From: Parahaliea mediterranea | GTDB lineage: Bacteria; Pseudomonadota; Gammaproteobacteria; Pseudomonadales; Halieaceae | DNA length: 64,000 bases | Assembly (NCBI RefSeq): GCF_003402235.1 | Contig: NZ_QEWO01000002.1 | Coordinates: 1-64,000, forward strand | Direction of reading: 5' to 3' | Shown here: piece after piece, positions 23,372 to 30,775 of the stretch | Numbering within the stretch: position 1 is the first letter of the stretch | Layout of the letters: the number at the start of each line of letters is the position of its first letter | Translations under genes and position numbers: made by a program | Notes under the pieces: generated by a model | Seen by the model: only the letters and a program-made list of their open reading frames with translations | The model's database searches: none | Told to the model about the DNA's origin: nothing

Positions 23372-24391
23372 TCAATGCGCCCGGGGCGCAGGGGCCGCTG
23401 CAAAAGAGCACTGCTTTAAACGCCACGAACACATCACCTCTTCCAGCGCAGTCACCCCCATCAGGTCCAGCGCTATAAAGTCTTCAAGGTCGGTTTCGTA
23501 ACCGGCCATGACCATGAACGCCTTGTCTTCGGCATTCAGGTGCCAGCTCAAGCTATGGCCATTGGGCAGGGTGAAATTCCACTGAATAAGAAACCCGGTA
23601 GCGAGCTGGGTTACGTCATACCCGCCGTACCACCGCAAGTAATACTGCTTGGCCAGACAGGTGATGTCGTAGAACGCGCCCAGTCGCCGCCGTTCTACGT
23701 TCAGGTTCGCCCGTGCTTTCCCCGCCATCTTGGCTTGGTTTTCCTGCTCCATGGCCTCAGCCAGCTGCTGGGTGGAGCAATGGAAATAGCCATCGGCACC
23801 GCAGGGCACGCCCCGCCCTTCCAGCGTTTTGCCCAAGCTCGCCATGACGGCATCCCGGTGAGCAATGTCATCCTCGGTCATCATGAAGGGCGTCCCCGAC
23901 CGATCATCCTCCATCGTCATGGCGTCCAGCCGGGCCTGACGGGCAATCTCGTACTCGTCGGCCAGCGTCTGACTGGCACCCTCGGTGCTGTGCCCGGGCA
24001 CACGCAAGGGGACTACAGCGGCCGTCCGCTCCGCCCCCGCAGGCGGCTGCAACAGCGGAAGCCCGGTGGTAGGTGGCACCACCCCCAGCACGACCGCCAG
24101 CGCCTCCAGCACACCGTCATGGAAATCATCTTCGGTCTCCGGTGTCAGGCCCTGTCGGGCATAGGCATTCTCCAGCCACACCTCCAGTGCCCATGGGCTG
24201 GCGAACGGCGCGGCCTCCACCACAGCTGGCAGGGCCCTGAACAGCTGTTCGCTGCTGAACGTCAGATCAGGGCCCTTACGCTCGGCACCCTGCTGCTGGA
24301 GCGCGGCGGTAATGGCGTCTTTGAACCGGGAAAGCTGCTGCTGGCGGCGGGCGCGGCGCAGGTCGATGACCCTCCGGGTGTCGTCAATCAT
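23372..24391 (-). CDS. Unknown protein
   Basis: The product has 339 residues from the ATG at 24391, chosen because the leader motif sits immediately upstream; an upstream in-frame start at 24463 would read through that motif. The N-terminus is basic and helical. The middle contains a Pro-rich linker, and the C-terminal 120 residues have FLIQWNFTLPNGHSLSWHLN, a beta-rich segment. No family is recognised. Confidence 0.5.
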   Translation of the reverse strand: MIDDTRRVIDLRRARRQQQLSRFKDAITAALQQQGAERKGPDLTFSSEQLFRALPAVVEAAPFASPWALEVWLENAYARQGLTPETEDDFHDGVLEALAVVLGVVPPTTGLPLLQPPAGAERTAAVVPLRVPGHSTEGASQTLADEYEIARQARLDAMTMEDDRSGTPFMMTEDDIAHRDAVMASLGKTLEGRGVPCGADGYFHCSTQQLAEAMEQENQAKMAGKARANLNVERRRLGAFYDITCLAKQYYLRWYGGYDVTQLATGFLIQWNFTLPNGHSLSWHLNAEDKAFMVMAGYETDLEDFIALDLMGVTALEEVMCSWRLKQCSFAAAPAPRAH

Positions 24392-24395
24392 GGTG

Positions 24396-24412
24396 CCAAC
24401 TCCTAACAAGTT
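24396..24412 (-). promoter_or_regulatory. Element leader motif
   Basis: AACTTGTTAGGAGTTGG on the minus strand, 4 bases before the ATG at 24391. Confidence 0.7.
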
Positions 24413-24416
24413 CAGG

Positions 24417-24785
24417 TCAGTGCAGGGTAACTTCCGCTGCCGGGGTCTCGCTGGTTTCCGCATCCGGTGCTCGCTGCCATGCCGCCTCCACGATGTGCGC
24501 GGTATCGAGGATCACCGCTTTGTTCACCACCTCGGGCACCTGCTCGCAGCGCTCCCGCAGCCAGCGGGTGGTGATGAACAGGTGACCATCGAACACGATC
24601 ATCGGCCCGGGCTCCCCGGCCGCCATCAGGCGGTCCAGATCGTCGCCTATCAAACTGGCGGGCATGAACGTCTCGCTACCGCGCCGAAAAGAAAAGCATT
24701 CATGCGGTTCCAGCACTCCGGCCAGTGAGAGTAGGACCATGTGCAGGGCGTCAATGCCGCTGTCGTAGTGATACAGGTGGACCAT
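24417..24785 (-). CDS. Unknown protein
   Basis: The product has 122 residues with a hydrophobic patch (IDALHMVLLSLAGV) that looks like a buried helix rather than a membrane span. No family is recognised. A weak leader (CAGGAGTCAACACC) precedes it. Confidence 0.5.
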   Translation of the reverse strand: MVHLYHYDSGIDALHMVLLSLAGVLEPHECFSFRRGSETFMPASLIGDDLDRLMAAGEPGPMIVFDGHLFITTRWLRERCEQVPEVVNKAVILDTAHIVEAAWQRAPDAETSETPAAEVTLH

Positions 24786-24841
24786 GGTGTTGACTCCTGA
24801 GAAGTGAGCAGTAGGCAGTCATGACCCGAATCCGGCCATGA

Positions 24842-25798
24842 CTACAAAAGCGATTGCGACTGGCTGCGAACCTGTGCCCGGAGCACTTCAAATAACTCCG
24901 CAATGAGATTGGCTTCTCTGAAGCACTGGCGGTCTGGGGACGTTTCGGGCAACCGGAAAAAGCGAGAGTCCTTGAGGGCTCTCAGCACGACGGCACACCA
25001 GAAATCAGCGTCTACCGCATTCGCGTCCGCCACCCGGCGCAGCAGCGCCTTGCTGGTAAACTCCATGAGTTTGGGTGTCAACGGATGCCCATAGGCCCAG
25101 TCATACCGCATGACGAGCCAATCACCCAGTTGCCAACCCGGGGGGCTGTGGACATCATCCGGGTCGAGGTGCTCATCAAAATCCGGCAGTGACATATCGC
25201 AGGGCAAACCGTGTAGTGTCAGGGACAGCGCCTTACCAAGTTGCTGTAACGCACGTTCGCTCAATAAGTGATCGAAGTGCCAGAGCCACGCTGCCCATGC
25301 CTCATCGGCGTCGTCAATATGGCTGCCGTTAAGTCGGTCCTCAACGCCGCGTAAAATGGGATCGCGCAGCGCGTTGTCGAGTAGGTGGTCCCCCGCCGCC
25401 AACCAAAAATCGTCCAGCCGGGGAATGGCAAGAAGGTTCACTTCTCCCACCAATGCTTTCAGGGCCTCGAAATTCGCCGGTTTCGCATCCGCCAGTGGGC
25501 GGTGCCTCGACAGGTCTTCAAAAAAGCCCTGCCCGTCGCACAGGGGGCAGATGGAGTGTTCGTCATCATCGTCGGCGTCTGGGTCAACCTCGGGGTTGTA
25601 GCCACCAGCTCCTCCACAGGCTGCGCAAAAAATACAGCCATCAGGAGGGGCGGTCTCCACGATGCCGCCTCCTCCACAGCGAGGACACTCCCCCTCGCCG
25701 TAACTGCTACTCCATGTGCCTTTACCACTGCACAACACGCAAGGCCCGGTGGTTGCGGTGGTGGTTTCACTCTCCATTACTTCCATTGCTTCTGTCAT
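24842..25798 (-). CDS. Protein with DnaJ-type CxxCxGxG zinc-finger repeats
   Basis: The product has 318 residues from the ATG at 25798, with AAGGAG about 11 bases upstream. Residues about 19-80 contain four CxxCxGxG-like motifs in series: CVLCSGKG, CPRCGGGG, CAACGGAG and CPLCDGQG. This is the two-zinc arrangement of the DnaJ central domain, but there is no J domain and no DnaJ C-terminal domain. The remaining 230 residues are acidic, Trp-rich and unrecognised. It may bind unfolded protein or mediate protein contacts. It heads the six-gene minus-strand run. Confidence 0.65.
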   Translation of the reverse strand: MTEAMEVMESETTTATTGPCVLCSGKGTWSSSYGEGECPRCGGGGIVETAPPDGCIFCAACGGAGGYNPEVDPDADDDDEHSICPLCDGQGFFEDLSRHRPLADAKPANFEALKALVGEVNLLAIPRLDDFWLAAGDHLLDNALRDPILRGVEDRLNGSHIDDADEAWAAWLWHFDHLLSERALQQLGKALSLTLHGLPCDMSLPDFDEHLDPDDVHSPPGWQLGDWLVMRYDWAYGHPLTPKLMEFTSKALLRRVADANAVDADFWCAVVLRALKDSRFFRLPETSPDRQCFREANLIAELFEVLRAQVRSQSQSLL

Positions 25799-25992
25799 GG
25801 TGCGTTCTCCTTTGCGCGGTGCGCAGGTGGTGTCCAGACTGGACGGCGTGACTACCGATAAGGGGTTACCAGCAGCAGGGCGTAACCGGCGAAGACCGCC
25901 AGCGCTGCTGAGACAGTGACTTGAAGCATCAGGATTCTGTGGTAGGGTCATTGCGGTCAGTGTCCTTGGCGGGTCGCTGTCGTTCTCCAAAG

Positions 25993-26025
25993 CCCCCGGC
26001 TCGCGGCCACGAGTTGGGGGTTTTT
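25993..26025 (+). terminator. Plus-strand terminator-like hairpin
   Basis: CCCCC (25993-25997) pairs with GGGGG (26016-26020), with inner CTCG/CGAG, followed by TTTTT. No plus-strand gene ends here, so it either ends an unseen short plus-strand RNA from 25799-25992 or acts as a barrier between opposing transcripts. Confidence 0.5.
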
Positions 26026-26048
26026 CGTTTTCTGGGGCATGGGGTCAC

Positions 26049-26201
26049 CTACACCGCCGCTGCGAGGCCATTCCATGCCCGGGCATCCCGCTCCGTCTTG
26101 AAGTGCCCCACCGGACGTTCGCGCCAGTGGAGCAACCCTGTAGCGGGCTCGTAGCGGAAACAGGCGTTGAGATACGACTGTTCTGGCAGCGGTGTGGGCA
26201 T
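26049..26201 (-). CDS. Short HNH-endonuclease-like N-terminal fragment
   Basis: The product has 50 residues: PEQSYLNACFRYEPATGLLH, WRERPVGHFKTERDARAWN. This is the N-terminal signature of phage HNH (AP2/HNH) endonucleases (YLxExFxYdpeTGxLxWKxRPxxHFktxraw). The frame stops right after, before any HNH motif, so the gene is either a truncated remnant or a stand-alone DNA-recognition piece. It lies 3 bases after the Arc-like gene. Confidence 0.6.
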   Translation of the reverse strand: MPTPLPEQSYLNACFRYEPATGLLHWRERPVGHFKTERDARAWNGLAAAV

Positions 26202-26204
26202 GGA

Positions 26205-26372
26205 TCAGGCTGCCTGTCCGTCACGCTCATGTTCTAGGGCCTCAATCAACAGCCGCTGAACCTCTTTGTTGAGACTCCGCAGATTTTGGTCCGCTGACTG
26301 CTTCAACTGCTTGGCCAGTGGTGCAGGTAGTAACACGTGCACTGAGGTCAGGTTGCGCTCTTTGCTGGGCAT
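26205..26372 (-). CDS. Arc/RHH-type repressor
   Basis: The product has 55 residues. TSVHVLLPAPLAKQLKQSAD followed by NLRSLNKEVQRLLIEAL is a ribbon-helix-helix (strand, helix A, helix B) like Arc and FitA-type repressors. GAGGAG lies upstream of the ATG at 26372. It is divergent from the 26518-28787 block holding xis and int, and so is a good candidate for its repressor. Confidence 0.75.
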   Translation of the reverse strand: MPSKERNLTSVHVLLPAPLAKQLKQSADQNLRSLNKEVQRLLIEALEHERDGQAA

Positions 26373-26392
26373 GGGGTCCGTCTCCTCGTGAG

Positions 26393-26441
26393 CGGTCAAA
26401 TTCTGCAACAACCATAGGATTCATATTTTGATCGGTCAAAT
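26393..26441. promoter_or_regulatory. Divergent operator region
   Basis: CGGTCAAAT occurs at 26393-26401 and 26433-26441. The second copy lies in a near-palindrome (ATTTTGATCGGTCAAAT). Placed between the Arc-like gene and the int block, these are plausible RHH-repressor sites. TTGGACAG also repeats at 26479 and 26499. Confidence 0.5.
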
Positions 26442-26517
26442 ACTTTTTTATTGTGTATTTAATAGGTCTGCAATATAGTTGGACAGTGTTACCCATTCTT
26501 GGACAGGAGAAAGGACC

Positions 26518-27216
26518 ATGCAATCACCGTTGTTGCCCGAGGGGCGAAAGGCTGCCGACCTACGCATTTACCCACTGGATATGGTGTTGCACGCCGCTGA
26601 GGAAGTTACGGGCTTCGGCCACGGGAAGGGGCGCAAGTCCGCAGCGGATAAAGCGCGACTAGCGGCCAAAACCATGCGTGACAAAAAACTACGCAAAACC
26701 TTGAAGCAATTTGCAGAGGAACATCGGGGCTTCGATCCTGAGCCGTGGGCGAGACTGGACGAACACGAACCCGTGCTGTTCAAGGCGCTGCTCTATATCC
26801 TCGCCGGGTTCACATGGCGGGAGACTACCAAGCAACTGCCGTTGTCGGTGTACGACCGCGCTCGGCAGGCACTGGCGGCATTAGAAGAAGACGTGCCCAC
26901 TGAGGAAATTTGCCTGCACCGGGGGATGTCGCTGTTGAATGAATGGATCAAAACCCAGCGATTAGAGCTGACTGTGCGACTGGACCAAGGCACGTTTACC
27001 CAGTCCTTCGCTGTCTGCAATCCACTGTTCGTTCACGTAATCGACCCCCTGCTGATTTTCCTGAACGCCTCGTCAGCAGAGTTTGATTTTGGGGTGCGCG
27101 AGTGCGACTGCTGCGGTGCTATCCAACTGACCGGGATTCGCAGTCGAAGTTACTGCACCTCGCACTGCGGCCAGACACTAACCCGGCGCAAACGCGCCGC
27201 CGCCTCGGGAGGCTGA
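26518..27216 (+). CDS. Unknown protein with C-terminal zinc finger
   Basis: The product has 232 residues from the ATG at 26518 (AGGAGAAAGG upstream). The last 40 residues contain CDCCGAIQLTG ... YCTSHCGQTLTRRKR, a treble-clef-like finger comparable to the one on the Mom-like protein. The middle is helical. It lies directly upstream of xis and int and may take part in integration control. Confidence 0.5.
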   Translation: MQSPLLPEGRKAADLRIYPLDMVLHAAEEVTGFGHGKGRKSAADKARLAAKTMRDKKLRKTLKQFAEEHRGFDPEPWARLDEHEPVLFKALLYILAGFTWRETTKQLPLSVYDRARQALAALEEDVPTEEICLHRGMSLLNEWIKTQRLELTVRLDQGTFTQSFAVCNPLFVHVIDPLLIFLNASSAEFDFGVRECDCCGAIQLTGIRSRSYCTSHCGQTLTRRKRAAASGG

Positions 27217-27220
27217 CACC

Positions 27221-27454
27221 ATGAAAAAAGAGGACCGTAAGCACCTTGGCACGAGCGCCGTGGGTGTTATGCCCAGTAACAATATCCGGGGCTGCCTGCT
27301 GCCCGCCGTCTTTGGTATCTCCGAATCGGCAGCGGCCAAGTACCGTCAGCGCGGCACATGGTTGGAAGGTACACACTTCTGGCGTGATCCCGCAGGCCAA
27401 TATATTTACAGCGTTCCGGCCATTTCCCAATGGCAGGAATCCACCAAGCATTGA
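27221..27454 (+). CDS. xis: Excisionase
   Basis: The product has 77 residues. FGISESAAAKYRQRGTWLEG followed by THFWRDPAGQYIYS and a final AISQWQ match the excisionase pattern (YGIsxxxxxxYRxxGxWxEGxHxxxxxxGxixYnxxxIxxW). It lies 10 bases before the integrase start. Excisionases direct the integrase to remove the element. Confidence 0.75.
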   Translation: MKKEDRKHLGTSAVGVMPSNNIRGCLLPAVFGISESAAAKYRQRGTWLEGTHFWRDPAGQYIYSVPAISQWQESTKH

Positions 27455-27464
27455 GTAACAGGTT

Positions 27465-28787
27465 ATGAGTAAGACAATCACGCTGGAAAACGGCAACACT
27501 ATAGAACTACCCACAGGGGTGGAACTCAACGGCAAGACCCTGCGCATTGTGTTTCCCTACGAGGACAAGCGACGCCGGGAGCCAGTAAAGGGTCCACTGA
27601 CAGCCAATACCGTAAAGTACGCCGAACGCTTGCGCACGGCGGTGCTCCATGAAATCGAAGTGGGCACGTTCGACTACGCCACCAAGTTCCCCAACTCGAA
27701 GTACCTGAAGCGGCAAGCGGTACAGGAACAGCCAGACGCCCGGAAGACCATGGGTGATTTGTGTGATGAATACGAAAGGCACATCCGCAATCTGGACCCC
27801 AAGACCGTCCGCGACTTCAAGACTACCCGGAAGTATCTGGCCCAGCACTTCGATGAATCCACGTTGATGGCCAGCCTGTCCGTGGTCAAGGTGCGGGGGT
27901 ATGTTCAAGGTCTGGAAGACGGCATTAAGGAACCGGCGACCGGAGCCTACACCCGCAAGCCGCTATCTCCCAAAACGGTGAACACCCATATCCAGTCCTT
28001 GCGGTGGATACTGAAGCAGGCCGCGAACAGGGGGATGTGTGAGGGCCCCCTGCTGGACGAGGTGAAAACCCGGACCATTACGCAGGAGTACAAGGATCAG
28101 GCCAAGGAAGAAAACAACGACGCCTTTACCATTGATGAAGTGCTGGCGCTGGAGCAATGCGAAGCAAAGCGCCCCGAGGTCAGGGACATGCTGCTGTTTG
28201 CCATCTACACCGGGCTGTCGATTTCGGAGCTGCACGGCCTTTGCTGGGAGGATGTTGATAGCAGCGGCGAGGTCTGGACGGCCAAAATCCAGCGGGCCTG
28301 CTCCGAGGGTATTATGAAGTCCACCAAGAACGCCCACCGCAGCCGGACTGTCGAACTGTCCGGCCGGGCCAAACAACTGCTCCGGGCCCAAAAGCTCAAG
28401 ACCAGTTCACTGCCACCAATAACGGTGCCAACTCAGCGGAAAGTCAACGCGGTTCAGGAGACGCTGATGGCGGAGTACCGGCTGGTGTGGCGACGACCTA
28501 CCACCGGCCAGTCATCGGCGGGATACTGGGCTAAGGGCTCCCCTGCCCGCCATATCAAGAAGCTCTGCCGGGACGCTGGCGTGCGTGAACGAGCCCCCAA
28601 TCAAGGCAAGCACAGCTTCGCCACTTTGATGTTCTCAGCACGTGCGGACCTGAACGTGGTAGCCCGGCAACTGGGTCACACGGACACCAAAATGTTGATG
28701 GATCACTATGCCAAGGTGACCGGAGACGGCAAGGGGTTGGCTTCGCAAACCTTCGATGCAGCCATGGAAAAACTGAGGCTTAATTGA
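27465..28787 (+). CDS. int: Tyrosine integrase with arm-binding domain
   Basis: The product has 440 residues. The N-terminal 90 look like the DUF3596-type arm-binding domain; a SAM-like core-binding domain follows (about 95-190) and the catalytic domain is C-terminal. His in LGHTD and the nucleophile Tyr in DHYAKV (about residue 415) are present. The usual Arg I is Ser (TGLSISELHGLCWED), and the His-x-x-Arg box reads NQGKHSF, so Arg II is Lys. It points at the tRNA-Ser 3' end 160 bases away, the expected attachment site. Confidence 0.9.
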   Translation: MSKTITLENGNTIELPTGVELNGKTLRIVFPYEDKRRREPVKGPLTANTVKYAERLRTAVLHEIEVGTFDYATKFPNSKYLKRQAVQEQPDARKTMGDLCDEYERHIRNLDPKTVRDFKTTRKYLAQHFDESTLMASLSVVKVRGYVQGLEDGIKEPATGAYTRKPLSPKTVNTHIQSLRWILKQAANRGMCEGPLLDEVKTRTITQEYKDQAKEENNDAFTIDEVLALEQCEAKRPEVRDMLLFAIYTGLSISELHGLCWEDVDSSGEVWTAKIQRACSEGIMKSTKNAHRSRTVELSGRAKQLLRAQKLKTSSLPPITVPTQRKVNAVQETLMAEYRLVWRRPTTGQSSAGYWAKGSPARHIKKLCRDAGVRERAPNQGKHSFATLMFSARADLNVVARQLGHTDTKMLMDHYAKVTGDGKGLASQTFDAAMEKLRLN

Positions 28788-28803
28788 AGTCCAAGTGGAA
28801 CAA

Positions 28804-28831
28804 AAAAGGGGCCCCGAACAGGGCCCCTTTT
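28804..28831 (+). terminator. Rho-independent terminator of int
   Basis: AAAAGGGGCCC faces GGGCCCCTTTT around a short loop, 17 bases after the int stop. Confidence 0.85.
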
Positions 28832-28836
28832 CATTT

Positions 28837-28906
28837 TAGGGCATGGAAGCCAGCGCCGTGTCTTGCGGGTCGCCAGAGGGTCGATGCCCTAATTTTGCCC
28901 TAATTT
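28837..28906. repeat. Candidate integrase arm sites
   Basis: GCCCTAATTT occurs twice in tandem (28886-28895 and 28897-28906), and the inverted copy TAGGGCAT (28837-28844) faces ATGCCCTA (28884-28891). Repeats between an integrase gene and its tRNA target are typical arm-type binding sites. Confidence 0.55.
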
Positions 28907-28948
28907 AATTGGCTGATTTACTTTTTCCTTTAAAATCAGTCACTTATA

Positions 28949-29036
28949 TGGCGGTGAGGGAGAGATTCGAACTCTCGAACGGTTTCCCGTTACACACTTT
29001 CCAGGCGTGCGCCTTCGACCACTCGGCCACCTCACC
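28949..29036 (-). tRNA. tRNA-Ser(GGA), integration target
   Basis: It reads GGTGAGG ... CCTCACC with G discriminator and encoded CCA on the minus strand. The anticodon loop is CTGGAAA (anticodon GGA), and a long variable arm is present as in serine tRNAs. The 3' end points at the element, so integration keeps the gene intact. The other attachment copy is outside the window. Confidence 0.95.
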
Positions 29037-29178
29037 AGATAACTTGTCTGCCGGCCTTGCGCCGGCTGCTGTTGCTTGGTGGCTGGCAAGCCACGGCAGC
29101 AGAGGGCGCGCATGATACCACAGGATTTGCTGATTGCCAGTCCTGCGGGCTGGGAATGGGGCAGGAAATTTGCCTGCC

Positions 29179-29997
29179 CTATTGGCGGTTCATGCGCGGC
29201 AGGGGCTGGCGGCCGCCGGTGCTGCGAAACGGCGTGATATCGAGGCCGCCGCGGCGGGTGTAGAAGGCCTGGATGTGCAACCCGGACGGGGCGCATGCGG
29301 CGCTGAGGTCGCGGAAGATGCGCTCGACGCACTGTTCGTGAAATTCCTGGTGGTTGCGATAGGCCAGCAGGTAATTGAGCAGGCTGAGAGGCTCCACGCT
29401 CGCCCCTTCCATGGCAATCCACACGCTGGCCCAGTCGGGCTGGCCGGTCACCGGGCACAGGGAGCGCAGCAGGTGGGTATGCACTTGCAGGCTGTTTGCG
29501 CTGGCGCGTTGCAGTTGGCCGGCATCCGGCTCGCCGCCCTGCCAGCGGCCGGGCAACGGGTCCAGGCACTCGCCCGGCAGACGCCGGCCGGCCAGGGCCG
29601 GGTCGTCGGGGGCAAACAGGGTAAGGCTCACGTCAGCGCCGGCGGCAGCGCTTAAGTCGTGACAGATGCGCGCTATAGCGGCATTGTCGTCAGCCAGCAC
29701 TTCCTGGTTCAGGGAGTTCAGGTAGAGCTTGAAGGATTTGGATTCCACCAGGTTGGCACTGTGCGCCGGCACGCTGAAACGCCCCACGCGGGACACCGGC
29801 CTACCCTGCCCGTCCAGCCAGGACAGCTCGTAAGCGTGCCACAGGTCTACCCCGGTAAAGGGCAGCGCCGCCTCGTTGATGCCCAGGTCATCGCGGGCCT
29901 GGCGGCGCGCAATGGGGTACAGCAGTTCCGGCGCGTAGTGTTCGCTGACCGGCACCTGCCGGCCGAGCAGCAGGCCGTTGTCGTTGGTATCGGCCAC
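29179..29997 (-). CDS. queF: NADPH-dependent 7-cyano-7-deazaguanine reductase
   Basis: The product has 272 residues, the long unimodular QueF form. The catalytic Cys lies in LRSLCPVTGQPDWAS and the family ESKSFKLYLNSLNQ motif is intact. It reduces preQ0 to preQ1 for queuosine synthesis. It uses a GTG start four bases after the upstream permease stop, so it may share that transcript. Confidence 0.95.
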   Translation of the reverse strand: MADTNDNGLLLGRQVPVSEHYAPELLYPIARRQARDDLGINEAALPFTGVDLWHAYELSWLDGQGRPVSRVGRFSVPAHSANLVESKSFKLYLNSLNQEVLADDNAAIARICHDLSAAAGADVSLTLFAPDDPALAGRRLPGECLDPLPGRWQGGEPDAGQLQRASANSLQVHTHLLRSLCPVTGQPDWASVWIAMEGASVEPLSLLNYLLAYRNHQEFHEQCVERIFRDLSAACAPSGLHIQAFYTRRGGLDITPFRSTGGRQPLPRMNRQ

Positions 29998-30001
29998 GGG
30001 C

Positions 30002-30775
30002 TTACTGCCGCAGGCGCTTGCCGGAATTCAGCAGGTGCATGCTGAAGGCAAAGGCCGCTACGGTGAACAGGGTGATCATGCCAAAGGCGAAGGGCAGGCT
30101 GACATCGGAGACGCCCAGCACGCCGTAGCGGAAGGCGTTCACCACGTAAACCAGCGGGTTCAACTTGGACACCGCAGCCCAGAAGGCCGGCAGTAAATTC
30201 ATGGAGTAGAACACGCCGCCGAGGTAGATCAGCGGGGTCAGCACGAAGGTGGGCACAATGGAGATGTCGTCAAAACTGTTGGCATACACGGCGTTGATGA
30301 AGCCGGCCAGTGCAAACAGGGTGGAGGTCATCAGCACGATGGCAACCACCACGAAGATGTTGTGAATGTGCAGTTGGGTGAAAAACAGCGACACGATGGT
30401 CACGATGATGGCCACCAGCAGCCCCCGGCTCACGCCGCCAAGCACGTAACCCATAAGGATGACGTAGTTGGGCGTTGGCGATACCAACAGCTCTTCCACG
30501 CTGTGGTTGAACTTGGAGCCGAAGAAGGACGACACCACATTGGAATAGGAGTTGGTGACGATGGCCATCATGATCAGGCCAGGCACCACAAACTGCATGT
30601 AGGTAAAGCCGCCCATGTCGCCAATGCGCGAACCGATGAGGGAGCCGAAGATCACAAAATACAGGGACATGGTGATCGCCGAGGGCAGCAGGGTCTGGGT
30701 CCAGATGCGGGTGTAGCGCTTGATTTCCTTGCGCAGGATGGTCATGAAGGCAACAAACTGCTCATGCGGGGTCAT
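30002..30775 (-). CDS. yadH: ABC-2 type exporter permease (YadH-like)
   Basis: The product has 257 residues with six hydrophobic segments. It has the ABC-2 membrane layout: a YNxxxF-like start, VTNSYSNVVSSFFGSKF and LxPLIYLGGVFYS near the fifth helix. It pairs with the ATPase upstream, which it overlaps by 4 bases (ATGA). The substrate is unknown. Confidence 0.9.
   Translation of the reverse strand: MTPHEQFVAFMTILRKEIKRYTRIWTQTLLPSAITMSLYFVIFGSLIGSRIGDMGGFTYMQFVVPGLIMMAIVTNSYSNVVSSFFGSKFNHSVEELLVSPTPNYVILMGYVLGGVSRGLLVAIIVTIVSLFFTQLHIHNIFVVVAIVLMTSTLFALAGFINAVYANSFDDISIVPTFVLTPLIYLGGVFYSMNLLPAFWAAVSKLNPLVYVVNAFRYGVLGVSDVSLPFAFGMITLFTVAAFAFSMHLLNSGKRLRQ

Noticed and set aside
3221-26506. TGGACAG as an element-wide regulator site
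   Set aside because: A 7-mer is expected several times in this length by chance, and most copies are isolated; only the cluster at 11997-12143 was kept.
1-28949. Complete tailed prophage
   Set aside because: No capsid, portal, large terminase or tail genes are recognisable in the part that is visible; only one weak scaffold-like and one weak small-terminase-like trace.
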